Notes: a model not told the origin generated them from the sequence alone. Shown: positions 50,123 to 60,104, counted from the first letter of the stretch. The stretch is 64,000 bases of DNA from Pedobacter boryungensis (GCF_013204825.1 NZ_JABMKV010000003.1:124001-188000), one strand, 5' to 3'. Translations and numbers: made by a program.

Positions 50123-50713
50123 TTAATTTTTTAATGCTTTAATAACTAAATCGAAAGTTTGCCATAAGATTTCATCTGTCATCTTAAAAGGTTTTCCACC
50201 TACACTTTGCCCTTCAGCATCAAAGCGTACCAAAGAGTATAAAGGCGCATACGCAATCGACCAAAACACCTCTAATGGCATTGAATTAATTTCTCCATTC
50301 TTCACAACATTATTCATAAACTCCCCTATAATTTGTTTAAATTTCTTCATAAAATTATCTAAGAAGCGACTTTGATAAGTGGAATTACGTAGTTGTTCAA
50401 AAAATGCAATAGAAAATGGATGTTCGAGCATGTAGGCATATCGGTTTTCCCATTGCACTCGCATTCCTTCCTCAAAAGAAACTGTTGGATCAAAGTTTTT
50501 TATCATCGAATCAGCCATAGCATCCCCTTCTTCCTTCGCAATGCTGATGATTAAATCATCTTTGTCCTTATAGTATATATAAAGCGTAGCTACAGAAATT
50601 CCACAAGCTTTAGCAAGTTTATTCATACTAAAACCTTCAAAACCATCTTTAACAATGCTTTTTATAGCCATTTTTTTAACTAAGCTGACTTTATCTTCAT
50701 CTCTAGTTCTCAT
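50123..50713 (-). CDS. TetR-family transcriptional regulator
   Basis: 196 residues. The N-terminal helix-turn-helix (IVKDGFEGFSMNKLAKACGI, SVATLYIYYKDKDDLIISIA at about 20-60) is a textbook TetR_N domain, followed by a long helical ligand-binding domain (FEEGMRVQWENRYAYMLEHP). The ATG is 4 nt from a TATATTTG -7 box and next to a 14-bp perfect palindrome (50726-50739), the likely autoregulatory operator. It heads a three-gene unit with an HMA-like protein and an MFS exporter. Ligand not known. Confidence 0.95.
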   Translation of the reverse strand: MRTRDEDKVSLVKKMAIKSIVKDGFEGFSMNKLAKACGISVATLYIYYKDKDDLIISIAKEEGDAMADSMIKNFDPTVSFEEGMRVQWENRYAYMLEHPFSIAFFEQLRNSTYQSRFLDNFMKKFKQIIGEFMNNVVKNGEINSMPLEVFWSIAYAPLYSLVRFDAEGQSVGGKPFKMTDEILWQTFDLVIKALKN

Positions 50714-50717
50714 GGCA

Positions 50718-50725
50718 CAAATATA
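50718..50725 (-). promoter_or_regulatory. -7 box of the tetR operon
   Basis: Minus-strand TATATTTG matches TAnnTTTG; it is followed by TGCC and the ATG. A TTC (not TTG) sits at the -33 position, 21 nt upstream. Confidence 0.6.
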
Positions 50726-50739
50726 AATGAATATTCATT
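50726..50739. promoter_or_regulatory. Candidate TetR operator (14-bp palindrome)
   Basis: AATGAATATTCATT is a perfect 14-bp inverted repeat directly upstream of the -7 box of the tetR-HMA-MFS operon, inside the promoter spacer. The placement and TGAATATTCA core fit operators of TetR repressors that control exporters, so binding would block transcription of the operon. Confidence 0.75.
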
Positions 50740-50782
50740 CACTTATGAAATGTTTTTATATTTAGTTGAACCCAATAGGTAT

Positions 50783-51094
50783 TTATAAATCTTCACTGGA
50801 TTTTCTCCAGATATCTTCGAAGTCTTTTGGATGCTTTTTGAATTGAGCATGAACATACGGACATAATGGAACTACTTTAAGTTCATGTTTACGAGCGTAG
50901 CTCACCATTTCATTGAGTAAATTTTTTGCTAATCCTTTGCCTTCCGCTTTTGGAGCGACTTCAGTATGGTAAACAATTAAATCTACATCAGTTACAGCTA
51001 TAGCCATTTCTGCTAATTGTTCTTCTCCATCTGTAATAAAAAAAGCTCCTCTACCTTTCTCATTTAATGATAGCTTGATATCTTCCATATCCAA
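50783..51094 (-). CDS. Small GNAT-family N-acetyltransferase (YjdJ-like)
   Basis: 103 residues. Compact GNAT_acetyltr_2/YjdJ-like fold: GRGAFFITDGEEQLAEMAIA, VDLIVYHTEVAPKAEGKGLA (acetyl-CoA loop EGKGLAKNL), LNEMVSYARKHELKVVPLCP and YVHAQFKKHPKDFEDI. These proteins transfer an acetyl group from acetyl-CoA to unknown amines. It is a single gene between the tetR promoter region and a divergent small membrane protein. Family call is good; the substrate is unknown. Confidence 0.9.
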   Translation of the reverse strand: MDMEDIKLSLNEKGRGAFFITDGEEQLAEMAIAVTDVDLIVYHTEVAPKAEGKGLAKNLLNEMVSYARKHELKVVPLCPYVHAQFKKHPKDFEDIWRKSSEDL

Positions 51095-51262
51095 ATTATT
51101 TATAGATCAAATATGTTGATTTATTTGATAATTGAAACTAGACTTTTGTTAATTCCTCATAATCTGACTATTAAACTTATTTAAATTGAGAAAATTCCCT
51201 AAAACATTAGGGCATCAAAAAAGAATTGACGATATTTGAAACTATTGTATTGAGGGCCCCAG

Positions 51263-51646
51263 ATGAATAAATTTAGTAAAAACTATACAATTTCTTCCAA
51301 TCTTGTTTTATGTAGCTTTATTATAGGAATTGCGATTGTATTTATACGTGGACTTGAAGATTGGGGAGATATTCTTATTTCGGGTGTTTTTTTAGCTCTA
51401 AGGTACTTTTCAGTTTTTTTAATTAAAAGACGTTTTACTTGGGCTAAATACCTATTAATTATTTTGATTGCTAAAACCATACATCGTTTATTCAATTTAG
51501 AAACATCTCCAGAGTTTAATACATTTGCCATAAGCTTAGTAATTTTACAAATTATTATCACAGTTACTGCACTTTTCTTGATCGTTAAAATTCCTAAACT
51601 GGAGTTAAAAAGAAAGTTAGACGTTAATAACAAATCATCTCAATAA
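51263..51646 (+). CDS. Small four-helix membrane protein
   Basis: 127 residues with four predicted transmembrane helices: SSNLVLCSFIIGIAIVFIRG, LISGVFLALRYFSVFLI, AKYLLIILIAKTIHRLF and FAISLVILQIIITVTALFLI. Basic loops (IKRRFTWAK; KIPKLELKRKLDVNNK) point to an inside-facing C-terminus. I do not recognise a family. A minus-strand ORF over the same DNA (51283-51633) is a shadow. It stands alone next to the shared hairpin at 51643-51679. Confidence 0.65.
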   Translation: MNKFSKNYTISSNLVLCSFIIGIAIVFIRGLEDWGDILISGVFLALRYFSVFLIKRRFTWAKYLLIILIAKTIHRLFNLETSPEFNTFAISLVILQIIITVTALFLIVKIPKLELKRKLDVNNKSSQ

Positions 51647-51679
51647 AAAGAGGCAGCCTTTTTCAAGTACCGCCTCTTA
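51643..51679 (-). terminator. Terminator of the susC-susD unit
   Basis: On the minus strand AAGAGGC … GCCTCTTTTTATTG forms a stem with T tail 23 nt downstream of the SusD stop codon; on the plus strand the tail is not T-rich, so the minus direction is preferred. Confidence 0.75.
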
Positions 51680-51701
51680 TGTAACTATTGATCTTCTTTA
51701 G

Positions 51702-53579
51702 TTATGGTATTTTGTCCAACGCTGGAACATTATTCTCGTACCCACTATATCCTTTATTCTGATTAATACGACCATTGGTATTAAATCTTTGTGCGCTTCC
51801 TGGAACAGGCCATAACACGTGATAAGGAGAAATCTTGAAATTTACACCTGATACTGTTGGTACTTGATTTTTATAAAAATCATTTTTTTCCATTATGCGA
51901 TCATAGAAAAAATTATTATCGGAGAAGTTAGCCAAATTGTATGTTTTTCCATTATAGGCAACTTTACCTGTAGTAGCGAAAATATAAGCTATACGTGTTA
52001 ACTCCGTTTTACGCGGTTCCTCGTAATATAACTCTCTTGCTCTCTCATCTAAAATCGTACCTATAGTTATGGATGTTGGATCAGTTAACAAAGTTGCATT
52101 CGCTCTTCCTCTTACTTGATTGATATCATCCATTGCCAAACCTAATTGACCTTTCCAATAATAAGCTTCAGCTCTTAGCAAATATGTTTCTGCTAATCTA
52201 AAAATATACCAATCTGTATTTGTACCTCTTGGTGGCGACCAATATTTATCAACTGCTAATGTGTTTGTTGAATTGATAAACGTTTTATAATGCGGCCAAC
52301 CGAAAAAGTGACGAATGGTATCTAGGCCTTTATTCAAAAACATATTATTAATGTTTCCAGGTGTTACATCAACCAATGGTTTGCCATACAATGCTTTTTC
52401 TGTTGGATTAGAAGAGTTTTTTAACGCAGGATTGTTATACACCAAATCTGTCATATTTACCCACATACCTGGTGCATGGCGGTAATCTGTATTATCTGTC
52501 CAGATGTATTTAGTACTATATGGCGTTCCGCGATATCTACCAATTCCTCTACCATACATTAAGGTTAAAGGGATTTCTACGGTAACACCATCTACAATAG
52601 CCGGGTTTAATCCTGATGGAGTTCTTAAATTTGCAAAGTGCCATGCAGGTACACAATTACGCATCACTTGAGAGCCAAAAGCTGTTGCTCCAGCTAACGT
52701 TTCTCTGTCAATTGCTAAAAAAATAGTTTCTTTATTTGCAGCAATTGCTTTATTATCCATTCTGTGCAAATCCCAAACCACATTTTTTGTTGCATCTCCT
52801 GCAGTGCTTCCAAAACGGTTCTTCATTAATGCATATTTACCTCCATTAATAACATTATTTGCAGATGTAATTGCATCATCAAAATCACCTAGAGCTAAAT
52901 TTACTTTTGTCAACAAATGGCTCACTGCCCCTTTCGTTACTTCACCTCTATCTACATTGTCTAATACCCAAAGTTCGGCGAACAATAAATCACTTTTCAT
53001 CTTTTTAAGGATAACTTCACGCTTAGTAGAAAAATAATCGAGTTTTGGCTCTGTTAAATCTTTTAAAATTAGAGGCACGTCTCCAAATTGATGAACTAGT
53101 CTATAATAGTAATAAGCACGATAAAATAATGCCGATCCTAAGATTGAATTTTTTTCAGCATCATTCTTAAACGTTACATTATTGATGTTATTAATAATTG
53201 TATTGGCGTATCTAACACCTTTAAAGCCTTCAGTCCAATAAAACCCAATTCTATTGTAATCAGGATTATTCAATTCTGCATCAGGTGTTACTCTCGTATT
53301 CATATCCTGAGCCTGAGTACTTTTATCTGTTGTACCATCCACAGCTACATCTGAGAAGATAGATTCCGTAACTATTGGAGCCATATCACCAAAAAACTCT
53401 TGTCTTACATTTAAACCTAATCCAGCTAATGCAGCTTTCATTCCAGCAACATTACTTAGAGCTACTTCTGGTTCAAACTTCGAAAGAAATTCTGAGTCTA
53501 GATCTGCCTTCTTACAACTATTAGCAATGACCATTAACATGACCAAGGCTGTAATTAATTTTTTATTTAAAATTTTCAT
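51702..53579 (-). CDS. SusD/RagB-family outer-membrane lipoprotein
   Basis: 625 residues. Lipobox region LITALVMLMVIANSC with Cys near residue 22 (MKILNKKLITALVMLMVIAN-SC). SusD-like TPR core: FYRAYYYYRLVHQFGDVPLI at about 155-174, an RLAETYLLRAEAYYWKGQLG segment at about 470-489 and NQVRGRAN near 500, typical of SusD C-terminal half. SusD is the lid that binds ligands at the cell surface and hands them to SusC. It lies 11 nt after the SusC gene. There is no glycosidase, sulfatase or peptidase next to the pair, so the ligand (glycan, peptide or siderophore) is open. Confidence 0.95.
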   Translation of the reverse strand: MKILNKKLITALVMLMVIANSCKKADLDSEFLSKFEPEVALSNVAGMKAALAGLGLNVRQEFFGDMAPIVTESIFSDVAVDGTTDKSTQAQDMNTRVTPDAELNNPDYNRIGFYWTEGFKGVRYANTIINNINNVTFKNDAEKNSILGSALFYRAYYYYRLVHQFGDVPLILKDLTEPKLDYFSTKREVILKKMKSDLLFAELWVLDNVDRGEVTKGAVSHLLTKVNLALGDFDDAITSANNVINGGKYALMKNRFGSTAGDATKNVVWDLHRMDNKAIAANKETIFLAIDRETLAGATAFGSQVMRNCVPAWHFANLRTPSGLNPAIVDGVTVEIPLTLMYGRGIGRYRGTPYSTKYIWTDNTDYRHAPGMWVNMTDLVYNNPALKNSSNPTEKALYGKPLVDVTPGNINNMFLNKGLDTIRHFFGWPHYKTFINSTNTLAVDKYWSPPRGTNTDWYIFRLAETYLLRAEAYYWKGQLGLAMDDINQVRGRANATLLTDPTSITIGTILDERARELYYEEPRKTELTRIAYIFATTGKVAYNGKTYNLANFSDNNFFYDRIMEKNDFYKNQVPTVSGVNFKISPYHVLWPVPGSAQRFNTNGRINQNKGYSGYENNVPALDKIP

Positions 53580-53590
53580 ATCTATAAGTT

Positions 53591-56500
53591 CTATAATGAA
53601 ATATTTAGTCCTAGTGTGTAATATCTTGGTGTTGGACCATTATTTTGTGGATCCCATGTATTCCAATCAGGGGCGTAAAGTGCTGCATTATTGATATTGA
53701 AATATACTTTGGCACTTTGCAATTTCACTTTGCTAATTAAATCTGTTGGCAATGTATAAGAAAGTGCCACGGTATTTAATCTAATAAATGAACTCTTTCT
53801 GTATACATTAAAACTGGTTCCACTTAAGCCAGAACTTAAACGAGCATACTCATTAGTTGGGTTATCTACAGTCCAATAAGGAACAACATATGAACTAGTT
53901 CTACCAAAACCAACACTACCTGGCTGATTAAGACCTTGATTATCTTGTCCTTTTTGCCCCCAATTTGAGATTAGCTGAAACGAAAGATCAAAGCTTTTAT
54001 AAATATTAAGCTCGTTTCTAAATGCCCAAGTAAAACGAGGATTACGATATCCCAAAAATTGTTTATCAGCATCGTTGTAAACATAGTTACCATCAACATC
54101 CTGTAATTTGTAATCTCCTGGTTTTATCCCTTTGTTAAATTTATTAGCTTCAGCAACTTCATTAGTTTGCCATACGCCTAAAATTTTATAATCCCATATT
54201 ACGTCAATATCTTTTCCAATAAACCATCCATTACCTGGATCATTATTTGGTGTAGCAAGACGGATAATTTTATTTCTATTTAAAGAGAAAATAAAGTTAG
54301 AATTCCAAAGAATTTTACCAGAGGTGATGTTTTTACTGCTAATAGAAATTTCGAAACCTTTGTTGTTAACTGCACCAATATTAGAAATTACATTTGATGC
54401 TCCAGATACGTTTGATAAAGTTTGGCTAATTAATAAATCAGATGTTTTTTTATCATAGAATTCTAAAGCGCCATTAATTCTATTATTGATTATTCCGAAA
54501 TCCAAACCAATATTTAATGACTTTGTTTTCTCCCATTTCAATTCCGGATTTCCAATTCTAGCACCACCAACTAAACCATTTACTTCTGAAGGTACTCCAC
54601 TTGAGTTTACATATTGGTATTTAACCAAATCTTCAGCAGATAAACTTGAATATTGATCTACTACTCGATTACCATTTTCGCCATAAGAAACTCTTAATTT
54701 TCCGTAATTAAGCCATTTGATGTCCTTCAAGAAACTTTCTTCTGTAAATGTCCAGGCAGCACCTGCAGACTGGAAGACTGCTCTTTTATTATTGGCGCCA
54801 AAGCCAGAAAAACCATCACGACGTAAAGTATAAGATAAGTTATAGCGACCTAGTAATGAATAAATAATTCTACCCATTAATGCATCGCCTTTATAAGCTT
54901 GGTCATCACTACTAACGCTTGCTTTAATACCACTGCCTAAGTTATGGTAGCCAAGAATATCACTAGGAATAAATCCTTCATTTCCTGATAAGGTATACCA
55001 CGATTGGTATTTCTCGCCATTTACTAAGAAGGTAGCATCAAAATTGTGAATTTTACCAAGGGTTTTATTCCATTTCAACAAATTATCCACTTGCCAATTG
55101 TATCTCGTTTCTTGTGCTCTTGTTGCAGAACCACCAGGTGTAGTAACGTTTGGATTTAATGAAGAAGATGCATTAAATGTACGATACATATCTATACCAG
55201 GACTGAAATTCAATTGATATGTAATTCCGAATGGCAAAGTGGCTTTAGCATAAATACTTCCAAATAAAGTATTTAATCTCACCATTCTACTGTTATAGGT
55301 TGGATTTAAGAAAGGATTTCTTGCATTTAATCCATTGTCGTCAGTTGGAATTCTTCTTAATGAGCCATCTGTGTTGTAATAATCACCATAAGGTGATAAA
55401 CTTGTTAATTGACTCCAATCTGCTTCTATAGAGCCTTCATCACGATCTGCATATTGGAAGTTAATACCAACATTTAAAAATTTGGCTGCTTTTGCATCCA
55501 AGTTAACTCTAGTTCTAACTGTACTAAATTGGCCACCTTCAATTAGATTTTCATTTTTTAAATAGCCTAAAGACATGTAATAATTAACTTCATCTTTTCT
55601 ACCAGCTATGCTTAACGTATGGTCTTGGCGTTGACCCGTACGGAATAATAAATCATACCAATCTATAGTATTACCAGCGAAGTAGTTATTTTTCTCGTTA
55701 GTAAGTAGGCCTAATCTGGTTAACCAAAGATCTTTAGGGTTTGTAGTAGTTTGTCCATTAAGCCATTGAGTTAAAGTAACGCCAGCAGGTAAATTGTCTG
55801 GATCGTTATAAATATAGGCAGGACTAGTCCCTGCACTTCTTAAAACATCACCACGCCAAGCTAAAAATCCTGGTCCATCATATACTGGTTGATCTTTTGA
55901 AAGGGTAGCAATACCAAAATTGGTATTAAAGTTAATTGTTGGCGTACTTGACTTACCTTTTTTTGTTGTAATAGCAACAACACCAGTAGCAGCTTTAGAT
56001 CCATAAACAGCGAGCGAACTTGCATCTTTTAATACATCTATTGTTTCAATATCATTTGGATTGATATCAGAAAGTTGCCCAATGTAAATTACACCGTCTA
56101 AAACAATGAGTGGTGATGTGCTCGCTGTTAAGGTAGTTTTTCCTCTTACTAACAAATCGCCACCACCTTTAGCACTTGTATTCATGCCTACCGATAAACC
56201 TGCAATGTTTCCTTTAAGGATATCTGCAACGCTTTGTGGATTTTCATTTTCTAACTGGGTAGCTTTTACACTAGAAATTGCTCCAGTTACATCTTTCTTA
56301 AGTGCTGTACCATAACCGACTACAACCACATCAGAAAGTTCGTTTACAGATTCGATTAGTTCTACGTTTAGTTGCGCCCGATTATTAACTGCAACTTCTT
56401 GTATTTTATATCCAATCATAGAAAATACTAAAGTAGAATTACCAGGGGCAGAAATTGAATACTCTCCATCGCCGTTTGAAGAGGCCCCAGATTTTGAATT

Positions 56501-56638
56501 TTTAACTGTTACAGAAACTCCAGGTAATGGAGATCCATTTTTGTCCTTTATACTACCTTTTATCACGATATCCTGAGCGAAACAGCATACGTAGGTGAAA
56601 AGGACCATACTAATAAGTAGGGTAATTTTTTTTCTCAT
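53591..56638 (-). CDS. SusC/RagA-family TonB-linked outer-membrane transporter
   Basis: 1015 residues. Signal peptide MRKKITLLISMVLFTYVCCF (near CFA-Q). A carboxypeptidase-regulatory-like domain is at about 25-100 (GSIKDKNGSPLPGVSVTVKN), then the TonB-plug region with ELSDVVVVGYGTALKKDVTG at about 114-133 and LIVLDGVIYIGQLSDINPND at about 178-197; ASSLAVYGSKAATGVVAITT completes the plug, followed by a large barrel ending in TPRYYTLGLNISL (ending in L rather than F). It imports large ligands captured by the SusD partner 11 nt downstream. The upstream 408-bp gap holds two direct AAATCGCACC repeats. Confidence 0.96.
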   Translation of the reverse strand: MRKKITLLISMVLFTYVCCFAQDIVIKGSIKDKNGSPLPGVSVTVKNSKSGASSNGDGEYSISAPGNSTLVFSMIGYKIQEVAVNNRAQLNVELIESVNELSDVVVVGYGTALKKDVTGAISSVKATQLENENPQSVADILKGNIAGLSVGMNTSAKGGGDLLVRGKTTLTASTSPLIVLDGVIYIGQLSDINPNDIETIDVLKDASSLAVYGSKAATGVVAITTKKGKSSTPTINFNTNFGIATLSKDQPVYDGPGFLAWRGDVLRSAGTSPAYIYNDPDNLPAGVTLTQWLNGQTTTNPKDLWLTRLGLLTNEKNNYFAGNTIDWYDLLFRTGQRQDHTLSIAGRKDEVNYYMSLGYLKNENLIEGGQFSTVRTRVNLDAKAAKFLNVGINFQYADRDEGSIEADWSQLTSLSPYGDYYNTDGSLRRIPTDDNGLNARNPFLNPTYNSRMVRLNTLFGSIYAKATLPFGITYQLNFSPGIDMYRTFNASSSLNPNVTTPGGSATRAQETRYNWQVDNLLKWNKTLGKIHNFDATFLVNGEKYQSWYTLSGNEGFIPSDILGYHNLGSGIKASVSSDDQAYKGDALMGRIIYSLLGRYNLSYTLRRDGFSGFGANNKRAVFQSAGAAWTFTEESFLKDIKWLNYGKLRVSYGENGNRVVDQYSSLSAEDLVKYQYVNSSGVPSEVNGLVGGARIGNPELKWEKTKSLNIGLDFGIINNRINGALEFYDKKTSDLLISQTLSNVSGASNVISNIGAVNNKGFEISISSKNITSGKILWNSNFIFSLNRNKIIRLATPNNDPGNGWFIGKDIDVIWDYKILGVWQTNEVAEANKFNKGIKPGDYKLQDVDGNYVYNDADKQFLGYRNPRFTWAFRNELNIYKSFDLSFQLISNWGQKGQDNQGLNQPGSVGFGRTSSYVVPYWTVDNPTNEYARLSSGLSGTSFNVYRKSSFIRLNTVALSYTLPTDLISKVKLQSAKVYFNINNAALYAPDWNTWDPQNNGPTPRYYTLGLNISL

Positions 56639-57046
56639 GTTACATTTGGTTAGAATAGTTTTGTAAAGTAAATCTATTCTAAAAAATATAGAATAACAAA
56701 ATAAAAAAATACATAAATACCTTATAATAAGATAGTTATAAATATTTTGATACGCTTAAATCGCACCTCAAGTACTATAAAATCGCACCGTAACATTGGT
56801 GTGACGTATTTGAGTTTTTTTGAGCAATACGCTTTAAGCACAATGAAAAAAAATTGAAAAAAAATATAAATCGGTCCAAATAGCTTAGAAATAGACTATT
56901 TTAAGTCTAAATTATTTGTGCATTTGATGGAAATATTAGTCAAAACTTAACAAGAAAACTTACAACTTAATTAATAAGCCTGCTTTTTTGCTTCTTATTT
57001 TTTGACTGAATGGTAATTTTATAGATTTTTTGGAATAAATAGCATA
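56639..57046. other. Upstream region of susCD, with direct repeats
   Basis: About 408 bp, A/T-rich, no ORF of note. AAATCGCACC occurs at 56758-56767 and 56780-56789 (22 bp apart, same orientation) and ATACGCTT words occur at 56750-56757 and 56828-56835. These are candidate regulator sites for the susC promoter; a clear TAnnTTTG box was not found in the stretch. Confidence 0.6.
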
Positions 57047-57733
57047 CTATTTTGCTGCTTTCTGAATAACATAAGCAATCATTTCACTTCTGATTTGAAA
57101 CCCTAATTTTTGATATAGCTTCACTGCGCCCTCGTTATCATTTCTAACATGTAGAAAAGGAATTTCTCCTCTATTAACTATCCGTTTAATTTGTTCTCGA
57201 ATCAATCCAAAAGCATATCCTTTACCTAGATGATTTGGATGTGTACATACTGCACTAATTTCTACATAAGGTGTAGGATTAAACCGATGACCAGCCATTG
57301 CGATTAATTGTCCTTCCTTCAATACTCCAGTATAATTTCCGAATTCTATTGTTCGTGAACGAAATGGGCCAGGTTCCGTTAACTTAACTAGCGTTAACAT
57401 TTCTTCAACATTAGATTTATCTAAATTCACAAAATCCACCTCATCCCCTAATGGAATCTCCTTAGGTTCATAAACCATTTGAAACATATTAATTTCATGA
57501 ATTAATGTCCATTGATGTGGAATAGCATAGGCGACTGGTGTAAACACAACAAATGTATTTCCCAAATTGCTGTGTTCATAAAGTATATCAAAATCCTTGG
57601 CAGAATTATCTTTTAAACCTGCAAATGGAGCAACATCTCCAGCGTAATACTTCACACTTTCTGTTCCATTAGCAAAAATTTGATGTGCAGATTTTAATGA
57701 ATTGTATATCGGATTATCTAGTACATGATTCAT
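57047..57733 (-). CDS. GNAT-family N-acetyltransferase (FR47-like)
   Basis: 228 residues. The C-terminal half contains the acetyl-CoA-binding GNAT core: YVEISAVCTHPNHLGKGYAF (motif A-like, HPNHLGKGYA), GLIREQIKRIVNRGEIPFLH and VRNDNEGAVKLYQKLGFQIR. The N-terminal ~110 residues (FANGTESVKYYAGDVAPFAG) resemble the FR47-like half of this subgroup. It acetylates an unknown amine. It is divergent from the AraC regulator gene, with a minus-strand TATATTTG box at 57754-57761. Confidence 0.9.
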   Translation of the reverse strand: MNHVLDNPIYNSLKSAHQIFANGTESVKYYAGDVAPFAGLKDNSAKDFDILYEHSNLGNTFVVFTPVAYAIPHQWTLIHEINMFQMVYEPKEIPLGDEVDFVNLDKSNVEEMLTLVKLTEPGPFRSRTIEFGNYTGVLKEGQLIAMAGHRFNPTPYVEISAVCTHPNHLGKGYAFGLIREQIKRIVNRGEIPFLHVRNDNEGAVKLYQKLGFQIRSEMIAYVIQKAAK

Positions 57734-57753
57734 TGTAGGCTATCTTATAAAAA

Positions 57754-57761
57754 CAAATATA
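57754..57761 (-). promoter_or_regulatory. Candidate -7 box of the GNAT gene
   Basis: Minus-strand TATATTTG (TAnnTTTG), 20 nt from the ATG at 57733; the best TTG upstream is too far for a -33 element. Confidence 0.45.
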
Positions 57762-57884
57762 TCAAAAAAGCAAAATCATTACTTGAGTAGCAATTTCAAT
57801 AGATAGTAAGCGATATTATATTAATTTAATTATTTTTAGTTGATATTTAACAATAACACTGAATTATTACTTACTAAACGAACT

Positions 57885-58745
57885 ATGAAACCGCAACTTT
57901 TAAAGGTATCGACAGATTTAATTCATTCTTTTAGCGCTAGAAAAGATGTTGTTGCTGATATTAATAGTCATTGGCATTATCATCCGGAAGTTGAGCTCAT
58001 TTATTTTGCAAAAGGAAGCGGAATACAATTCATTGGAGATAGTATTGAGAGCTTCAATTCTGGAGATGTAATTTTAGTAGGAAGCAACGTACCGCATTAT
58101 TGGCGTTTTGATAGTATAACTGAAGATGATAATAATGTAGATGTAAGAGTAATTCACTTTAATGAGAATTTTTGGGGTTCAGAATTTCTGGATATTCCAG
58201 AGAATAAAGAGTTAAAAGATTTATTAAAACAATCACAATTAGGTGTACAAATTGTAGGAACAGCAAGGATGGAAGTTGCCAGGTTAATTACAAATGTAAT
58301 TGAAACAAATGGCAGTCGAAAAATTATAAACCTAATGGAGGCATTGCTCTCTATTGCAGCTACTAAAGAAGTAAAACATTTAGTTTCTATGGGCTTCAAA
58401 TATCATTTTCAAGAATTAGAAAAAGACCGAATGCATTCTATTTATAACTATACAATTTCTAATTTCAAGGAGAAAATCGATTTAAAAACTATTGCTGAAG
58501 TAGCCAAAATTAGTCCCAATTCTTTTTGCAAATATTTTAAATCAAGAAGTAAAAAGACATATTCTAGATTCATTAATGAGATTAGGGTTAGTCATGCCTG
58601 TAAACTTTTAATGGACGGAAAAGTTAATGTAAAAGAAGTGTGTTATGATAGTGGCTTTTATAATTTCGCAAGTTTTCATCAATACTTTAAAAGTATAACA
58701 GGGAAAAGTCCGTTACAATATCAAAAGTCGTTTTTAACCGATTAA
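57885..58745 (+). CDS. AraC-family transcriptional regulator
   Basis: 286 residues from ATG 57885; a TTG-opened frame from 57840 adds 15 residues without support and is rejected. N-terminal cupin-like sensor (VADINSHWHYHPEVELIYFA; GDVILVGSNVPHYWRFD) and C-terminal double HTH (IDLKTIAEVAKISPNSFCKY; NVKEVCYDSGFYNFASFHQY, FKSITGKSPLQYQKS). Such proteins activate or repress catabolic and surface genes in response to sugars or other small molecules. It lies next to, but is divergent from, the GNAT gene; the susCD pair downstream of that is a plausible but unproven target. Confidence 0.93.
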   Translation: MKPQLLKVSTDLIHSFSARKDVVADINSHWHYHPEVELIYFAKGSGIQFIGDSIESFNSGDVILVGSNVPHYWRFDSITEDDNNVDVRVIHFNENFWGSEFLDIPENKELKDLLKQSQLGVQIVGTARMEVARLITNVIETNGSRKIINLMEALLSIAATKEVKHLVSMGFKYHFQELEKDRMHSIYNYTISNFKEKIDLKTIAEVAKISPNSFCKYFKSRSKKTYSRFINEIRVSHACKLLMDGKVNVKEVCYDSGFYNFASFHQYFKSITGKSPLQYQKSFLTD

Positions 58746-58802
58746 TCTATCCTAAAGTTTCTCCCCCAATTACAAAAATAATTTATGATAAGTGACAGTT
58801 TC

Positions 58803-60104
58803 TTATTTCTGTCTGAAATAAATTTGTATAGGAACTCCTGAAAAATCGAAATTCTCACGCAACTTATTCTCTATAAAACGCTTATATGGTTCTTTAATAT
58901 ATTGAGGCAGGTTACAGAAAAACGCAAACATTGGAGAAGTGGCATTAATTTGAGTAACATATTTCACCTTAATGTATTTTCCTTTCAATGCTGGTGGAGG
59001 ATAGTTTTCTATAATTGGCAACATTACATCGTTCAATTTCGAAGTAGGTATTTTCTTACTACGGTTTTTATGAACATCTAAAGCCGTCTCAATTGTTTTG
59101 AAAATACGTTGTTTATTTAATACAGAAATGAATACAATCGGCACATCTGTAAATGGTTGTAATTTAGTACGAATTTGATCTTCAAATTCTTTGATAGTTT
59201 TATTGTTCTTTTCTATCAAATCCCATTTATTAACTAAAATTACAATACCCTTTTTGTTTTTTTCAGCTAAGTGGAAAATGTTTACATCTTGAGATTCTAA
59301 ACCATCTTCTGCATCAATCATTAACATTACAACATCAGCTTCTTCTAAAGCCTTAATGGTACGCATTACAGAATAGAACTCAATGTTCTCTTTTACCTTA
59401 GTTTTTTTACGTAAACCTGCGGTATCAATAAACATAAACTCATGACCAAACTGGTTGTAGTGGATATGAATTGAGTCACGAGTGGTGCCTGCGATTGGGG
59501 TTACAATATTGCGATCTTTACCAATAAGAGCATTAATTAAAGAAGATTTACCCACGTTAGGGCGACCAACAATTGTAATTTTTGGCAATGCATTTTCTTC
59601 TTCAACAACATCTTCAAAGTGAGTGATTACTTGATCTAATAATTCTCCAGTACCAGATCCTGTCATAGAAGAAATAGTATAGATTTCACCTAGACCAAAA
59701 CCATAAAATACAGTTGCATCATTTTCTAATTGGTGGTTATCAACCTTGTTTACTACAACAAATACAGGTTTTTTACTGCGACGAAGTAATTGTGCAATTT
59801 CATCATCTAAATCGGTAATTCCCGTAGTTACATCAACCATAAAAACAAGAACAGTAGCTTCTTCAATAGCAATCACTACTTGTTCACGAATTGCAGCTTC
59901 AAAAACATCTTCAGAATTGGCCACGTAACCGCCAGTATCAATAACCGTAAACTCTCTATTGGTCCATTCGGCTTTACCGTAATGTCTATCTCGAGTTACA
60001 CCGCTAAAATCATCTACAATAGCTTTGCGACTTTCTGTTAAGCGGTTAAAAAGGGTAGATTTGCCTACATTTGGTCTTCCTACGATTGCTATAATATTGC
60101 TCAT
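58803..60104 (-). CDS. der: GTPase Der (EngA), ribosome assembly
   Basis: 433 residues. Two consecutive GTPase domains: G1 [15 protein letters not shown] at about 8-22 and [17 protein letters not shown] at about 178-194, each with switch regions and NKVD (NKVDNHQ, about 117) or NKWD (NKWDLIEKN, about 292) motifs. A C-terminal KH-like domain follows ([39 protein letters not shown]). Der helps assemble the 50S subunit. It is separated from the upstream era gene by 170 bp and is probably expressed on its own. Confidence 0.98.
   Translation of the reverse strand: MSNIIAIVGRPNVGKSTLFNRLTESRKAIVDDFSGVTRDRHYGKAEWTNREFTVIDTGGYVANSEDVFEAAIREQVVIAIEEATVLVFMVDVTTGITDLDDEIAQLLRRSKKPVFVVVNKVDNHQLENDATVFYGFGLGEIYTISSMTGSGTGELLDQVITHFEDVVEEENALPKITIVGRPNVGKSSLINALIGKDRNIVTPIAGTTRDSIHIHYNQFGHEFMFIDTAGLRKKTKVKENIEFYSVMRTIKALEEADVVMLMIDAEDGLESQDVNIFHLAEKNKKGIVILVNKWDLIEKNNKTIKEFEDQIRTKLQPFTDVPIVFISVLNKQRIFKTIETALDVHKNRSKKIPTSKLNDVMLPIIENYPPPALKGKYIKVKYVTQINATSPMFAFFCNLPQYIKEPYKRFIENKLRENFDFSGVPIQIYFRQK

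Noticed and set aside
51283..51633. 116-codon minus-strand ORF opposite the small membrane protein
   Set aside because: Shadow of the plus-strand gene, which has four clean membrane helices.
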